DNA of 64,000 bases from Ophiodon elongatus (lineage: Eukaryota > Chordata > Actinopteri > Perciformes > Hexagrammidae). Of the stretch, positions 23,601 to 37,363 are shown in pieces. Position 1 is the stretch's first letter, and each line of letters opens with the position of its first letter. The position numbers and the translations under genes are program-made. Below the pieces are notes generated by a model. That model was not told the DNA's origin. It worked only from the letters and a program-made list of their open reading frames with translations, and ran no database searches. The stretch is taken from positions 3,781,001 through 3,845,000 of the forward strand of contig JACSYO010000389.1 in NCBI GenBank assembly GCA_016806645.1, given 5' to 3'.

Positions 23601-26600
23601 GTAAATCAAGTATAATTGACAGATAGAAGTGATGAAATGCAAAGCGGTGCAACTAAATGACTCCATCAAAGCAGCTCCATTAAAACCTCCTAGGTGACCA
23701 ATTATCTTTCACACTTGCTTGGAAAATAACACAGGCTGGCACATACTAAACAGGAAACTTTTGCCTGTACACTATGGACAAGTATAGGATTATATGTATG
23801 TAATGTTTGCTGTCTGATCAATTTGTTTCAGTCCCAGATGCCAAAAAATATGTGGTTTTAGAAACTTGGAGTCGTTGGGCTATTTCATACACTAATGTCA
23901 CTGGAATGCTATCTACAACACATTAGCCAGCCGTGAACATGCTAGTGCTAGTGAGTTATTATAGCTTTTTGACCTTTCTATTTTCTCTGTGCCAGTCTGT
24001 TTACTAACCGTGTCTGGCATCTTGTCCTCGATGCTTTACATCATTTTATTAAATAAAGACTAAAGTGAGAAAAGAAGCTCTCCAAACTAAGGAGCTTGCT
24101 AAGTGTCAGTTAGAAAGCTTACTAGCTGTCCATTAGCAAGCTTGTTAGCTCAATGGCTAATGGGACAATAAGTTAAAATAGTTTATTTAAAAGATGTATT
24201 TGCAACATCAACTCATGTCTCATGATTGCTCCACAAAAAAGGATGGTTTGCAGCCAGTTTATACTCAGCAGAGGTGGGTTAAATAAAAGTCAATAGTTCA
24301 ACATAGCTAATAAGTTACAATTGCTTCTTCCATTTTTGACTTTCCAGCTCTCTGTTCCCTAAAAGGTCAGCTCTGTTAAAACAGCCTGCGATTGGTCAAT
24401 AGGTCAGGTTAATGGAAGTTGAACTAATCACTAGAGATTCAGCGGCTCATGGTGGTTCCATTGGAATTAATTGATATTGCCGTAATATTTTTAGTTTATA
24501 AATGCTGGTGTGACTAGGCTTTAAAACTATACACTGGACTGTTGTTGTGCAGTACAATTAATAGTTTAATTTCTTCCAAGCTAATTCTTTTGAGAATTAT
24601 ATTAAAGAATTCACCAGCATCTGTCAGAACTCATCTTTTCCCAAGGAGGAAAGAAAAGTTGGACTTCAAACTACTCATCTCATCATCCGCACACTGCAAT
24701 CCTTTAAGATGTAAACCCTTCCCTCAAATGCTTTCTCCGACATAATGCAGACCGAGAGTCATTCTGTTCCACGGCTCAACTTGGACTATTAAACCACTGG
24801 CCACATGGATTCAAAGCACTGTCCACAGGGTGATTAGGTTTCATTATGGCAAATGAAACACCCCATTACCCTTAACTGTCTTATGATAAATGTCTTTAAA
24901 GAATGTCATGAGTTAGAAAAAAAGACTATCCGGAGATTAGGAGGAATGACCGTGATGCTGACTTTTGAGAACTTGTCTTTTAACCAGAGAAAACCAGAGA
25001 GACAAAGAGGATGAGAGACAGAGGAGGAAAGGACTATAAATGCCAGCAATGTGTGCCTGTACAACCAGCCTTGTTAAAATAAATAAGTCAGTGTGTCATT
25101 TGTATTCTCTGTTCGACCGGCACAACACAGTCCATCTGGGGCCTGAGAGAAAATATCTGGAGCTCAAGCTTAAAGATCCAGATTCAACAGCTTTGCATCT
25201 TGCCAATTTAAGAGAACAGATATAAACACAATCAAATTTACAGGACAAATATTGAGCTGTGGTTTGTTCCACTACTCAACGGCACAAATGGGAACTTTCT
25301 TTTCCCTGTTAACATGCTGACAAAGCAGCGGCAGCCGATACCCATCTAATGAAGTAATCCCTATTTGTATCCAAACCCAAAACACAGCGCACATGGCAAC
25401 ACAGGGTATTCTGTTTGGACAGTTCCCCGGAAATTCTGTTATCAGTGCACGTCCAGAAATAAATGCGGGGAGGGTGGACAGTGGGTGGACGGTTTGTGGG
25501 GGCGGGGACTTGTTGAAAAAGTCAATTGGATGGTGGCCCCCAGCTGAGGCTGTCTGGCAAAGGATCAGTCTCATTCCTCTTCAGTTGGAGGGTCCTTTTC
25601 TCTGACCCGTCAGTTCTGACGTCTCGGAGAACTGACGCAAGAAATGCAGCTATAAAAACAGCCTCTGGTCCTGCTGGTGAGAACTGGGCAAAGATCGCTG
25701 CACACATTCTCAAACGCACACACATCATGCAAAGACATACAGACACACTCTACTCTCATCTTGCATTTCAATAGGGAGAGCCAACTAAATACTGTACATT
25801 AGTGTGTGTGTGTGTGTGTCGGGGGTGGGGGGGGTTGGGTGATGATAAAAAGAAAAGATTGAGGTGATACCAATGTATTAAGTGTCTAAAACAGCTGTAG
25901 GTGATATGTTCTGGCATTGACTCACACTTTGGTACTAAAGCCTTTGTGATGACTGTAAAATTAGATGTAGACTACTGACAACAGAAGAAACCACATCAGT
26001 CACCTGAGCAGTGAATGGTGCATAATGGTGCACTGTACAAATTAGCGCAGCTCTTTTTTTTTTAGCCACAATAAAAAGTCCCCAACTTAAAAAGAAACGC
26101 CCTGAAGCCTGGAGTCTATTCAGAGCTTCATATCAATGCTCATCTCATTGATAGAGCTGTGCTTGGATCAACTTTTTCCTTGTATACACATGTCTGCTTC
26201 TAAATGAAGCAAAATACGGAACAGTTATCTTTTTATACTTTTGTATGAATGCAGCCTCTGTTCGCTCCGCAAACTGTCACATGCTGCAAGGCTGGTGGCA
26301 CAGTGGTTCACCAGTCACCTCAGGCATAGAAACTCATCACATCCTGTTCCCCTTGTGCCGGTAAGGTTGGACAATAGCAGCGCGTCTCGTCCCTTTGTTT
26401 TTCTTCGGGGCGGATTCTTGTTGGATGATAGATGCAGCAGTGTCCTCCTGTTTCCCTCTGATGTTTGGGCTCTGGATTATCCCTCGGCTCAGTGTGGTTG
26501 TTTTTGGTGGATTCTGCTCTAATCTCACGTGCTTCTGCCACAGTGCGATGAAAGACAGCCTGTTGGTATTGGCTCAGTGCTGAAGATGACTCACAGGCAC

Positions 26601-29040
26601 AGGTGCACCACGAGAGAGGTCAAACTAGTAGCTGAGCCTTACATTGCATTAACATCTTCAGTCATATTCATAAGAAATGCAAACAATACAAATTAATGTG
26701 GCGTTCATCCAAGGAACATTCATTAAATAAACGAAACAAATTAGCTAACTAACAGGGATTTCCCCACCTATTTATCCCTCAAACAGTAGATACATACTGG
26801 TTTGAACTTGTAAAACCTGATTTTGCAGTGACTAACCTGACAATTTGCAGAATTCTGCTTTTTCTTCTCCCCTAATCCGTTAAAAAGGGTGGAGGTTTTT
26901 TTAAAAGAAACCACTCACTGTGTTCTTTGTTGCGGGATTTTACAATCCTGACAAGTTTAGCCTCTGGAGCCAAGCTATTTGTGATTAACATGTCTTCATC
27001 TTCTATACACGGGATTACATTAAAACAACATTTGTCAGGGGAAAAATGTAGGCAAAACCTACATCGCAAAACAAGACCTGCCAAAATGCCCACCTTTTGA
27101 ATCTTCTATTATTATCTACACCAACACTGTATGATCATACTGTATACACACAGGTGTGTTTGAGTTCTTTTGAGAGTCAGCATAAGTTTGTCTTTTCGTA
27201 CATTCAGTCATTTATTAATGGGATTCATTTGATACATATTTAACATACATTGTTCAATTTTGTCTGAAGGCCGTCATGCTTGTGCAATTTAAGTATAAAA
27301 AAGTAAATAACAGTCTGCAGCTTTGCATTTATTATTATTTTTGAATCAGTTCTCTGGGACAGTTTTTTTTTTCAAGTTTTTGTTTGCATGTGCTACTTCA
27401 TGTTTTCCTGCCAATATCCATTTTTTCCTGTTGAGATGATTGCGATTGGCAGCTGGTTGATTAAATAAATAGACTCATTGAACCAGCAAACAAAATCCCA
27501 TTGGACTAGGTGGGTTTCTCAACCTGCTGCTTCACAGTGTGAAGCCTCTAATCTTGCCAGACAACTCCTATATTTTACGCTTGGCCAGGTAAATACATTT
27601 TTGATTACAGTCATTACCCTTAAGAACATACATTCATTCATGTCAGGGCGGGGCGGGGGAGTCTTCTTCTTTGGCCCTCTACCTGCTGGGGTGTGATGAG
27701 TAAACAGTGGCTCTGATGGTGGTTGGTGGTCTACAGCATTCAGTGGTTCACTCGGGATTCACTCCTCTGGAGCGCAGTCCTGAAGAGGAGGGGATTACCT
27801 CAATCCTCTCTCCCTGCTTCACCCCTTCCAACTCGATACTTCAGATTCAAACAAAAGCTCGGGGACTGTGGGCCTCAGGCCCCTGGCGGGCTGCTAATCC
27901 CATTCCAGCTGGACAACAATCTGTCTGGCCGGTGGCCCCTGCGGGTCTGTAAGCCCCGAGTAAGAGGCTTGGAAGAGAAGTCAGACAGCTCATCAAGGAT
28001 GAGGACTTAATTAGCCTTGCAAAGTCAACCTGGCTAATTGAAAAGATTCAACCTGAGTGCCGCCACTGGAGCAGAAGACAGCATTTTTTACGTTTTTTCT
28101 GCATTGTTCAAGGTGTTTTGTTGCCAGGCGAAGAAAAATGCCAGGGATGAGGTACCCCTGCTGCTTCAGAGTTGGCAACGTGAAAAAAGGGCCTGCTTGT
28201 AAGGTTAATTGGGCTGGACACAGTGCCAAGATAAAGTATGGGGGAACATGTCTTGAAGTGTTTTGCTGGATCTGAGCTTAATCTTTCACGACAGGCTTTA
28301 TCGTCAGGGTCAGGAGTGTAGTTCGAGGAGTGATTCTACATGCTGGTTTTATTGGATGCATCAAGTTTAAAAAAAAAAGAAAAAAAGAAGACAGACTGGG
28401 TGTGCGTGTCAATTTGTGACTTCATTCCCATGTGTGTCCATGTCTATGTATGTTAGTCGGTGTGTGCCAATAAACCCTCAAGTGTGCTTTAGGTGAGACG
28501 AATCACTCTGGTAAGTTTGTGTACCCAGGTTGAGCTGATGTCAAAACTCAGTCAGCACTCAATGGGCAGACAAAGCACACACACCTCGCCGAAATAAAAC
28601 AGAAACTCTCTTGACCTCCTCTCTCTCCGCTCTCCATCAACACTCTGTTAGAGCATGCCATCGCCGCTCCAGCATAATGTGTTTAGAAATGTTGCACTCC
28701 CTCAACCTCTTCCACTCCGTAATGCATTTTGCTATACGCAACCCCCATCTCTCTCATCCATGTGTTTGAATACGCCACTTCTTCCCAAACACGCTGTGTT
28801 TAAAGAATGCCACACTCTACCTCTCAAGCCCAATCACTGTAACGTGTCTGAGAGCACAGGCTACCTCTCTCTTTGTGTAATTTGTTTGGCGATGCTAGCC
28901 TTTCCGACGCCACTTACACCTAATGTGTTTGAGGGTTCACAGAATCGCATACACCCTCACACACACACACAAAAACATTTTCACTATGAGCAGACAACTG
29001 ATTAAGCTGAATGCAGAGAAAAGAGCTGTAATTCATGAAG
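20656..29040. other. Non-coding stretch between MITE copy and TAATTA cluster
   Basis: No exon was recognised. AT-rich sequence dominates 21880-24600. At 24080-24160 there are three diverged copies of an AGCTTGCTAAG / AGCTTACTAGC / AGCTTGTTAGC word, about 22-30 bp apart. Positions 25802-25834 are a short (GT)n followed by G-runs. Around 26290-26320 a GGTGGCACAGTGGTTCACC word resembles a SINE head but is not followed by a recognisable B box. Confidence 0.55.
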
Positions 29041-29070
29041 CGAAGCAGCAATTGTGCCAGAAATTGGGTT

Positions 29071-29139
29071 TAATTAAACATCATGATAACATGTAAATGC
29101 TCAAAGGCTTGAATTAATTACACTGAAAATAAATAATTA
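29071..29139. promoter_or_regulatory. Cluster of TAATTA cores with an octamer-like word
   Basis: TAATTA occurs at 29071-29076, 29115-29120 and 29134-29139. An octamer-like ATGTAAAT lies at 29091-29098. All are within 70 bp of AT-rich non-repeat sequence, about 15 kb upstream of sema3a. Such packing is seen in many developmental enhancers, but AT-rich DNA also yields these words by chance. Confidence 0.3.
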
Positions 29140-29648
29140 ACATTTAAAGGACATTTTACCCTGCTGTGAATTTATGAGGATGATTGGATTTTTCATTAAT
29201 GTACACTGTTGGGTGCGCAAGTGGCATGCTCTATAGATGGCAATGTTGGTCTCTCTGGCTTTGGTGATCTCAGACTTCTCCTCTTGTGCACCATGAGATT
29301 CAAATATGACATTCCCATCATCCTCAGCTGCACTTTGAGTTGAGTGTTAATAAGCAAACACACAAAACTAAGCTGGTGACCATTATACCTGCTAAAAAAG
29401 CTCACATGAACTACCAAAGTAGTGCACCCTTAACAATATTAAATAATGTTTTTCATAGGTATTTTCTTTAATCAATGAATTAGGTTGCAGCGTGGGAGAT
29501 TTGAGGGATCAGCACATTTTTAATCCGAGAAAAACTAATTAGTGAGTCACTAAGATCACCCGTCAACGTTTTGTCGGTTGGGTCATTATTTCACAACAAC
29601 ATTTTTCCGCTTTGTCAAGTCAAATGTATCTTTCAGTTAATCCCCGTC

Positions 29649-29686
29649 CGTCTGTCTGTCTGTCTGTCTGTATGTCTGTCTGTCTC
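29649..29686. repeat. (TCTG)n tetranucleotide repeat
   Basis: About nine TCTG units with one TATG interruption. Confidence 0.9.
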
Positions 29687-30316
29687 GTCTGAAACCCTCA
29701 CTTTGATTTACATCTTTCTTTCTTCCGGGCTACCTCAAAGTAAACCCAGCGCTGACCCTGAGACATACAAACCGATCACCCACAGCTATGATGCTAATGG
29801 TCTTCATGGGGTGACGATACTGCACACAATGTGGTCATAAGGGATTAGCACAGCTCTCTCTGCACATGGACCCATCACTCATGAGTGAGGACAGCTGAGG
29901 CAGATTCAACTGAAAATGATTTACCATGGCTGCCTTTTTTTTTTTTTTAAAGAAAACTATAGGCTTAGCTTAATTTTTTTGTGTTTTTCTTTTATATATC
30001 GCCATTATATATCCCCCAAGAAACAGAACATATCCCATTCACATGTGCAAATACTGTGTTGGTACAGTTTGTTATCGTCACAGCAATCTCCTCTCTGTTT
30101 AATACCAAATGCAATGCTTCTGGAATCAGCTGAAATAACACCGCTGGTGTTTTAGGTAATTAACCTTTTCCACCGTGTAAATGGCTCGGGGGTTTGTGGG
30201 GGAGAAAGAGGAGCTCGAGTGGGAATGAATGTCTGCCTGTGCGCTTCATCCACTCTGGGAGAATACATGGCCCGTTTCAGGGGGGCCCCAGCTGATTCTC
30301 GCACAAGAACCCTGCA

Positions 30317-30318
<2 letters not shown>

Positions 30319-30377
<59 letters not shown>
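30319..30377. repeat. Perfect (GT)n microsatellite
   Basis: 59 bp of uninterrupted (GT)n in upstream non-coding DNA. Confidence 0.97.
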
Positions 30378-30378
<1 letters not shown>

Positions 30379-30379
30379 A

Positions 30380-33300
30380 AGGGTGGGGGACAAACGCAAA
30401 AGAAATCAGTGCGGTCTCCAAAGCACCGTTTGGAGTTATTATAATGGGGGAAGGGGAGTGATGTGTGGAAGCTGATGGTCGTGGGGGAGAATAGAGAGGT
30501 AAGATATTAATAAAAACCAAATCAGTCAGGCTTGACATAAACACCCCTTTGTTCTTTGATGTGATGGCAGCAGCCACACAGTCGGCAACACGATACATCA
30601 TGCACAGGACCGCTCAAACCTCCCCCCACTTCCATCCCCTCTCTATTGCTTCATGAAGACCACATATACTCATGTTCTCTCTGGCTCTGTCGCCAACTCT
30701 CTCACACACACATACACACACACACACTTTGAGGCTTAATCTCCCCTCCACCTCCGTCCCCTACCTAGGAGCCTAATATCCAGGCCTTGATAATAGAGCG
30801 CTGTGTCTGATTCGTGTCTGCAGGAAGGAGCCATGAAATTACCTTCCCATGCATCAAGGGCTGGAGCATAAAGCCGCACCTCAATCACCAAGAGAATAAG
30901 GCCTATTGTTACAAGCCAGAGCTTTTACGAAAGTAAGCGATCCTACTTAGCAAAAAAAAAGAGAGAAGACGATAAGACTTGATATCCCTGAATAGTACGA
31001 CTGTCGCCCAGAGTTAGAGCTTTACAGAAATCCAGGTCAAGCCCCCTCTGTGTCTCTGAGATCTTGGAAGAAACTCTCGAGTGTGTGATTATACATTAAC
31101 CCCCAGTGCAGGAGAAGCTCCGTCCTTATGTTCAGAGATGGTTAAAGGAAGGTAAGTTTACATTTGGTTTCAGTTGGGGTTATCTTGCTTTTCTCCTCTT
31201 GGAGACTGTAGTTGAAGCTGGGTTGACACTTGGCATAAGCAAACTGCCACTATCCTCTTTTCGAATGATATAATGGCATGTTGCATTGAAACAGTGGCGC
31301 TCAATGACCCTGAGCGCGACAGGTAAAAAGGGTCAGTCTTTTTTTTTTGCTTGAAAGGTCCCTAATGGCCAGAGGTCAGCATGTCATGTTTGTCCTGCCC
31401 GGAGTGAATAACAATAGAGGAGGGTGGCGATGGACAGAGGCAGGCAGGTAGACAGATAATTAGACGGATGAGTAGACACTGGGCTGAATCTTATCAGCAA
31501 GGAACAACAGGGACAATACTGGATCGTCATGTCCTAGTCTCTTTGTTGGAGCCACAGAGGCACATGCTCATTAAAACTGTTGTCCTACATACACGCTGTG
31601 ACAAAACAGCGTACACATTCTGACGCTAGAAAGAAGGAAAAATTATAATGTTTAATGAGTGCAAAATTAGTTTTTGACTGTTTTAGATGTTTCTCTTTGG
31701 AAACAGTGTTTCAGTTTACCAAAGTCAAATACTTCTTTTGTTTCTGACATTTCCTCATCCGGCTGGCAACGTGACTAAAGGAATGCTGGTTTTTAGATAT
31801 AAATAATACATAGTATGCACTAAACAAAAACAAAGTTACATAAGGATTAAAGGATCCTTTGATAATTACTTCAGGATTTAAGGATTCCTTGATTATTTAC
31901 TGATTTAAGGATGAATCAAAGAATTCCACATATACATTTTTCTTTGCTCGTTTTGGGCCATCAGTACTGGCTCTGATTCTAGGAGAACATGAAAATTTAG
32001 TCCAAAGAGGACTGAGATGAGTTTTTGATCAGATGAAATTCATTAAGAGGGACAGGCCATCATTTATTTAATTTAAAAGAAGATTATGAATGAACCAAGA
32101 GGGTGATTCAGGTCCCGAGAGCAGAAGCTATTCTTGTCTCTTGAAACTCCAAAAAAATGCAGGATAACAGCTTTGTATGTTTTTCATGAATACTAACTTG
32201 GCCAAAATTCAGCAGTAAACATTTGTTTTATTAGATTTAATGTGAGATGTTTTCTTTTTAATCTCATTCTTGGTTCACAGACTTTGCGTGGTGATGCTAA
32301 AATGAGTGATTTAAAATGTATAACTCGCAGTCATCCAAAATGTAATTGACGAATAATATTTTGACAGAGATATATATGGGCTTTACCCAAGCAGGGAAGT
32401 AGTATCATACACAGCATTGTTAGTTGTCTGTCAGCAGTTTCAATAATTTATCCGTTTGCCTCGATTAGCTCATACATAAATATGTGAAACTGTAAAAGAC
32501 GTTTCCAAGTCCCTGTGTAAATGTGTTTTACCATGGAAAGAGCTAGTGAGCAAGATTTATTATGAGAATAAAAAGGCCCAGATGTTCATCCTTGGACCTA
32601 AACGGAGACCAAAGTCCAGATAAATGTTTACTTAATTACCAGAGCAAGAACATTAATTCCATCAATAGTTAATGACTTAAGCTGGGTTGATGAGTTGTGT
32701 TGCCGAGACAGGATTGTGCACCGGGATCGATCAGGGACTTTCATTAACACTGAGTGAAGGGCATTCGAGGCGGGTCGATCCCGAACCAGAACTGACATTG
32801 ACCCAGTTCCCTCTCTGCATGACTCCTGCGTCTACCCAAGTCCATCATCACAGTCATCAATAGCCAAAGAACCCGGGGCCAAAATGTGTGTGTGAATTGA
32901 TTGTGCAAGAGCGCATGCCGAGTACGACTTGTGGAGGCACTGGACCTCATCCAAAAACCAACATCCATCACTACGCCGCCTCTGTTATCAATTCTCCATT
33001 ATGGTTAAATTAAAGCTCAGCAGAATCCCCTCAATCCGCCTCATTAGTTATGTGGTGTTTCCGTGATTTGAGTGAAAACATTCTGGTCTTTTGTCTCACA
33101 TAAAAAGTAGAGATGGATTCAAAAGGCGAGAAGAAGTGTTTGTTGCTTCGCGGGGTAAAAGTAAATACAGTTTCTCAATGGCTCAGAGCACTAATTTCTT
33201 GCATTCTTTCACCTCTCTCACCCCTTTCTATTTGCTCATAGGCCTTGCCAATCCAGTCTCCTAGGAATTTGTTTTTTATACTACTAATTTGCAACAGCAA

Positions 33301-35310
33301 ATACGTTTTTGATAGAAATCTAATTCTGTACAGATCATGTTTTTCTCATTATTCTTCAGGAAACCTACCAAGAACATCAGGAAATGTTTACTCACAAATG
33401 ATTTTGATTGTTTTCCTACAGTGTGTGCTCTTGCTATAAAAGTATCCACTCGCAGCAACTAAGGCGTGTATTTTTTATGGTTATGTTTAGGCCCTTTCAG
33501 CACATTGTTAAGGTTTGGGAAAAATGATGTTCTGGGTTTCGAATTTGAACAAGTCAACAGCAACTTGAAGCACGAACGAGTTTGAATGTGGCGCTTCCTT
33601 CACTCCAGAAAACACTGCCAGACAAAACAGACGGCAATTAAGGTTTTCAGCAAAACATAATTGGCTAAACAAATTAATGGTACATAAACATAATATCTGG
33701 AAGACAGAATTGGCCTCGCCGTGTGAAAGTGCTCACAGATTCAGACTATACGTCCACACTAAGCGGACCGATTCTGAAAACTTTTTCTTCCTATATTTTA
33801 AATTAAATTAGTCGTGCTGCTCAGACACAATCGTGTGCTGTGTGGCAGCAGAGCTATTGTAAAACTTCCTAACACTCCCGGTGATCACGCATTTGAAATG
33901 TCAATATAGCCGATAATACATTGCAGCACTGCAGAAATGACTGTTCGCCTCGGTTAAAAGGGAGCATTTAATTGCAATAAAATCACAATGTTATGCTTGT
34001 TCCATTGTCTAACAACAAAAACAGAAAAATATGTGAATGACAGCAAATAAAATCTGGATTTAGTGATTATAGAATGAGCATGGAGAGCTTGAGAAGACAG
34101 GAAAGATGGAATATAGAAAATAGTCAGACAAGAGGAGATTCACTGTTTTCTATATGAGAGATGCATACAAAAGATGACATGAAAATTTATTTCAACACTT
34201 TGGTTCAAACAGACTTTAGAAATTATGCCACACAAATACTTTCCGTGTTTCCATTTGTTTTACCTTTCTCATTCCATCATCCCGGCAATCCATTTTCTCT
34301 TGTCAACTCAACATGGTTTACTGTCTCCCACCATTTCTAGTTCACACACTGCAATGAGACAATCTGTGCAGAGTTTACCTCCTCTGTCTCTCTGATTCTC
34401 TCAGCAACAGTCCCCCGCCCAACCTCTCCCTCCTCCCAGGAGAGTCACTCCAACAGACAGGACCAATTTTCTGCTAATTGGGCCTCAGGAAATTGCTCCT
34501 CGTTTTAATTTACTGTTGGACAGCCATGAAGACATGTGATCCACTGCTGCTCTTCTCTCTCCCTCCCTCCTTTCCTTTCCTTCCCCACAGCGGGTGCAGG
34601 TGTGAGGGAGAGAGGTACACTGTACTGCACCTTCTCCCTCTCTCTCTTTCTCTTTCTTTGGGAAACGAAATGGAATGCAAAGGCGGAGACTGGAGCCAAG
34701 TTGAAGGGTTAACCCGCCGTGGCAACCAGGTGCATTGAATATGATGCGGTCCCCATTTGTAGGTCAAGGTGTTTAAAGTTTTCTGAGAGGAAAATAATCC
34801 GTGTGATCTATGGAGGAGCGGGATCTGGTCCAGTCGGGTTATCTTCACAAACACAGACACAGTCACAATATTATCGAAACCGGCAGGGCATGTTGTACGT
34901 ACTATCCAAACAGGAACTGTATTCATTGGAAAGAGTTTTAACCTTTGCTATCGGGCGATGACAGGCAGACTGTGAGATCACCAGGATCAAATGACCTAAT
35001 GGGGCAGAGCTGCGTCTCGAGGATTGTCTAGATAAGATTAATTGCCATTTTGTGACAAAACTAACGTAATAACCGTAACATTAGCGACAAAGATTACTCT
35101 GTTAGCAATTATTGAACACATATTAGAGGAAATCTACACCAAACTCAAGATTTTCAGAACTTGATAGTGATGGATTGGTGGGACAGGTGCTCCCTCGTTC
35201 ACGGCCATTATGGGATTGGTGAACTACATTCAAAACTGCTCGCACTAGCTTTTAAAATGAATTCATCACTGACCAAGATTTTTTATGTAGGATGGAGAGA
35301 AATGTTTCAT
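30380..35310. other. Non-coding stretch, no named feature
   Basis: A short (CA)n lies at about 30703-30727. Positions 31845-31925 contain several diverged AAGGATT words (AGGATTAAAGGATCC, AGGATTTAAGGATTCC, ATTTAAGGATGAATC). Nothing else is recognised, and no exon-like frame is bounded by good splice sites with protein similarity that I know. Confidence 0.55.
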
Positions 35311-35990
35311 GTTTCATGATCCACAAACAGCAGCAAGACTTACAAATGTGTATGATTATTGAGAAATGTATGGTGTACACAATGTATGCATTCTCTTATC
35401 CATAAACCTAAATCAGCCAATTTGAACAAATGTAAAAGTATTTTACCCTCCCCCCCAAAAAAAAAAAAACTTGCACAAATGTCAGTATTTAACATATAAG
35501 TGCAAATATGAACGTGTACATGGATCACCTGAAGTGTGGATTTACATTTCTTTGTAGAGTATTCTCTTTTCACAGCCTGTTTAAGTGCTGGTGGAAAACT
35601 CGGACATCCACATTATAAAGCGCATTCATGTGGAAAAAACAATAGCTCGTCATCTTTTGATCATACAACATCCAAGTGAATATTTCCTCAATTGGAATAT
35701 TCCGCTGCCATATGGCTTTCATTTGGGCAACTTCAAATTTAGTGACTGCAGTTGTTAAACTTGTTGGTATTAGGGATGCAGCGATCAGACTTTTTCAGAG
35801 TACCGATCCGATACCAGTGTTTAATTTTCACCAATACCCAATCCAGCGATTTGAGTCAGCATTGGCCCGATATCCGATTTCAGTATTGTTATTTGTATGT
35901 GGATTGGAAATGCATTTGTGAACGCCACAAATTCCTTACAAATTGTCATTTACATTTGTAAAACTTGTTTCTATTTGTGGATCATGAAAC
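35311..35990. mobile_element. Foldback-like element with long terminal inverted repeats
   Basis: The left arm starts GTTTCATGATCCACAAA (35311-35327) and the right arm ends TTTGTGGATCATGAAAC (35974-35990), a perfect 17-bp inverted repeat. Inward from these, similarity continues for roughly 80-100 bp with mismatches and small gaps, including CTTACAAATGTG against CATTTGTAAAACTTG and TATGCATTCTCTTATCC against GGATTGGAAATGCA. The overall length is about 680 bp with no coding capacity, which fits a non-autonomous DNA transposon. A hAT-type fragment abuts the inner side of the right arm. The family is unknown to me. Confidence 0.65.
35771..35888 (+). mobile_element. hAT-type repeat fragment (TAGGGATGCA...CGATCCGATACC)
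   Basis: The sequence begins TAGGGATGCAGCGATC, then GTACCGATCCGATACCAG, CCAATACCCAATCCAGCGAT and TTGGCCCGATATCCGAT. This cadence of CGATATCC/CCGATACC words is typical of abundant fish hAT non-autonomous elements that start with TAGGGATGCACCGAT. Only one terminus is seen, so it is truncated or nested within the surrounding foldback element. Confidence 0.65.
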
Positions 35991-36595
35991 CTGCATTTGT
36001 CACCAGTGTTGAAATGTATATAATATAATAATAATAATTTCACTGAGCTTAGATTGACATATTATCTGCATGCGCCGTAGTAACAAAATATATGTTTAGC
36101 TTATGAACATGTCTTTTGTTGCTACAGGACATTTTTACCATTTATTTACCAAATGAAAGTGTCATCCTTCCAACTGACAGGAGGAATGCCCATTTCAACT
36201 TGAAGTGCTCATGAATCAGAGAACAATCAAAGCTGTCTGCAGAAGTCAAGGAGAAATGCCTTCACTCTATGGAGCACTTAATGGAAAATTCCCCTCTGGT
36301 CTTGTTTTCCCCCTTTAGTATCAGCATCTATCCTTTTCACTTACACCCATTGTTTTTGTGTTCTTTGCCAACATAAGCAAAGTAGTGAGGCTTACCACTT
36401 GACTGATAATCTATACACTAATGCAACTTTATATGGATTTTAATGGTTAAATTTACATATTAGAAATACAATAAATACAAGTCTGAATCTTTTTTTTTAC
36501 GGAATTAGTCAATTTTATGCTCACAGCAGAAACACTCAAATATGAAGAGACTAACCCTGATTTGTATGCTTAGTGTCAACACACATCTATGGGGC

Positions 36596-36596
<1 letters not shown>

Positions 36597-36672
<76 letters not shown>
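36597..36672. repeat. Long perfect (AC)n microsatellite
   Basis: 76 bp of uninterrupted (AC)n in upstream non-coding DNA. Confidence 0.97.
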
Positions 36673-36674
<2 letters not shown>

Positions 36675-37339
36675 CCCCAGCCTTTCCTAAACACACGTGT
36701 TGCAGAACGACTGGGTCCAACCTTGGTTGACATTCACACCAACACATCCCCGGCTCCCCCGAGGGCCCGCGCTGACCCTCGCACTGGGTTCATCTGCATC
36801 AACCAATCAATACGTGCGCATGTTTTAGCATCCATCCCTGCCTATCAATACTGACATGTTACGCAGGCCAAACATCTATCAGGCAGCTTGACGTGTTTTG
36901 GAGCCAAGCGCCACCATCCATCAGCGCTGGACTTTTATAAACCTGACGACCTAATCTGAATCAATAAGTCATGTTTTCAAACATTCTCCAGAGTCGATAT
37001 GCAAAGCTGCACTCCGAAACCATTAGTGACCTCCATTCAAGGACCTCAAAAACAACCACAGCAAAGACCCACCTCTATAGAAAGATGGCCTTTCTGGTAT
37101 TGACGTGCCATGCAGCAGGCCACTGTAAACAAGCTGGAAATGTTTAGCTTTACTTGTAATGGTGTTCATTGATCCTGTATTTGCAGGGAGCTAACAGAGC
37201 CCATTGTAAAGTAGTCAGGCTTGATACATCTGCAGCGTTTGGGAAGCCTTTTTGCTCTCTTCTCATTAAAGTTGGAGTTGGAGTGACCTGCGTGACCTTG
37301 TGGATGTGTGTTTATGTGGGTAAAGGATATCGAGGCGAG

Positions 37340-37363
37340 AAAAAAAAAAAAAAAAAAAAAAAA
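37340..37363. repeat. Poly-A run of 24
   Basis: 24 consecutive A after GAGGCGAG. GTGACC words occur twice within the preceding 80 bp and once directly after the run. It could be a simple homopolymer or the tail of an unrecognised retro-insertion. Confidence 0.9.

Noticed and set aside
26286..26370. Second tRNA-derived SINE head (GGTGGCACAGTGGTTCACC)
   Set aside because: Only an A-box-like word is present. No B box or SINE body follows, so the match is too short.
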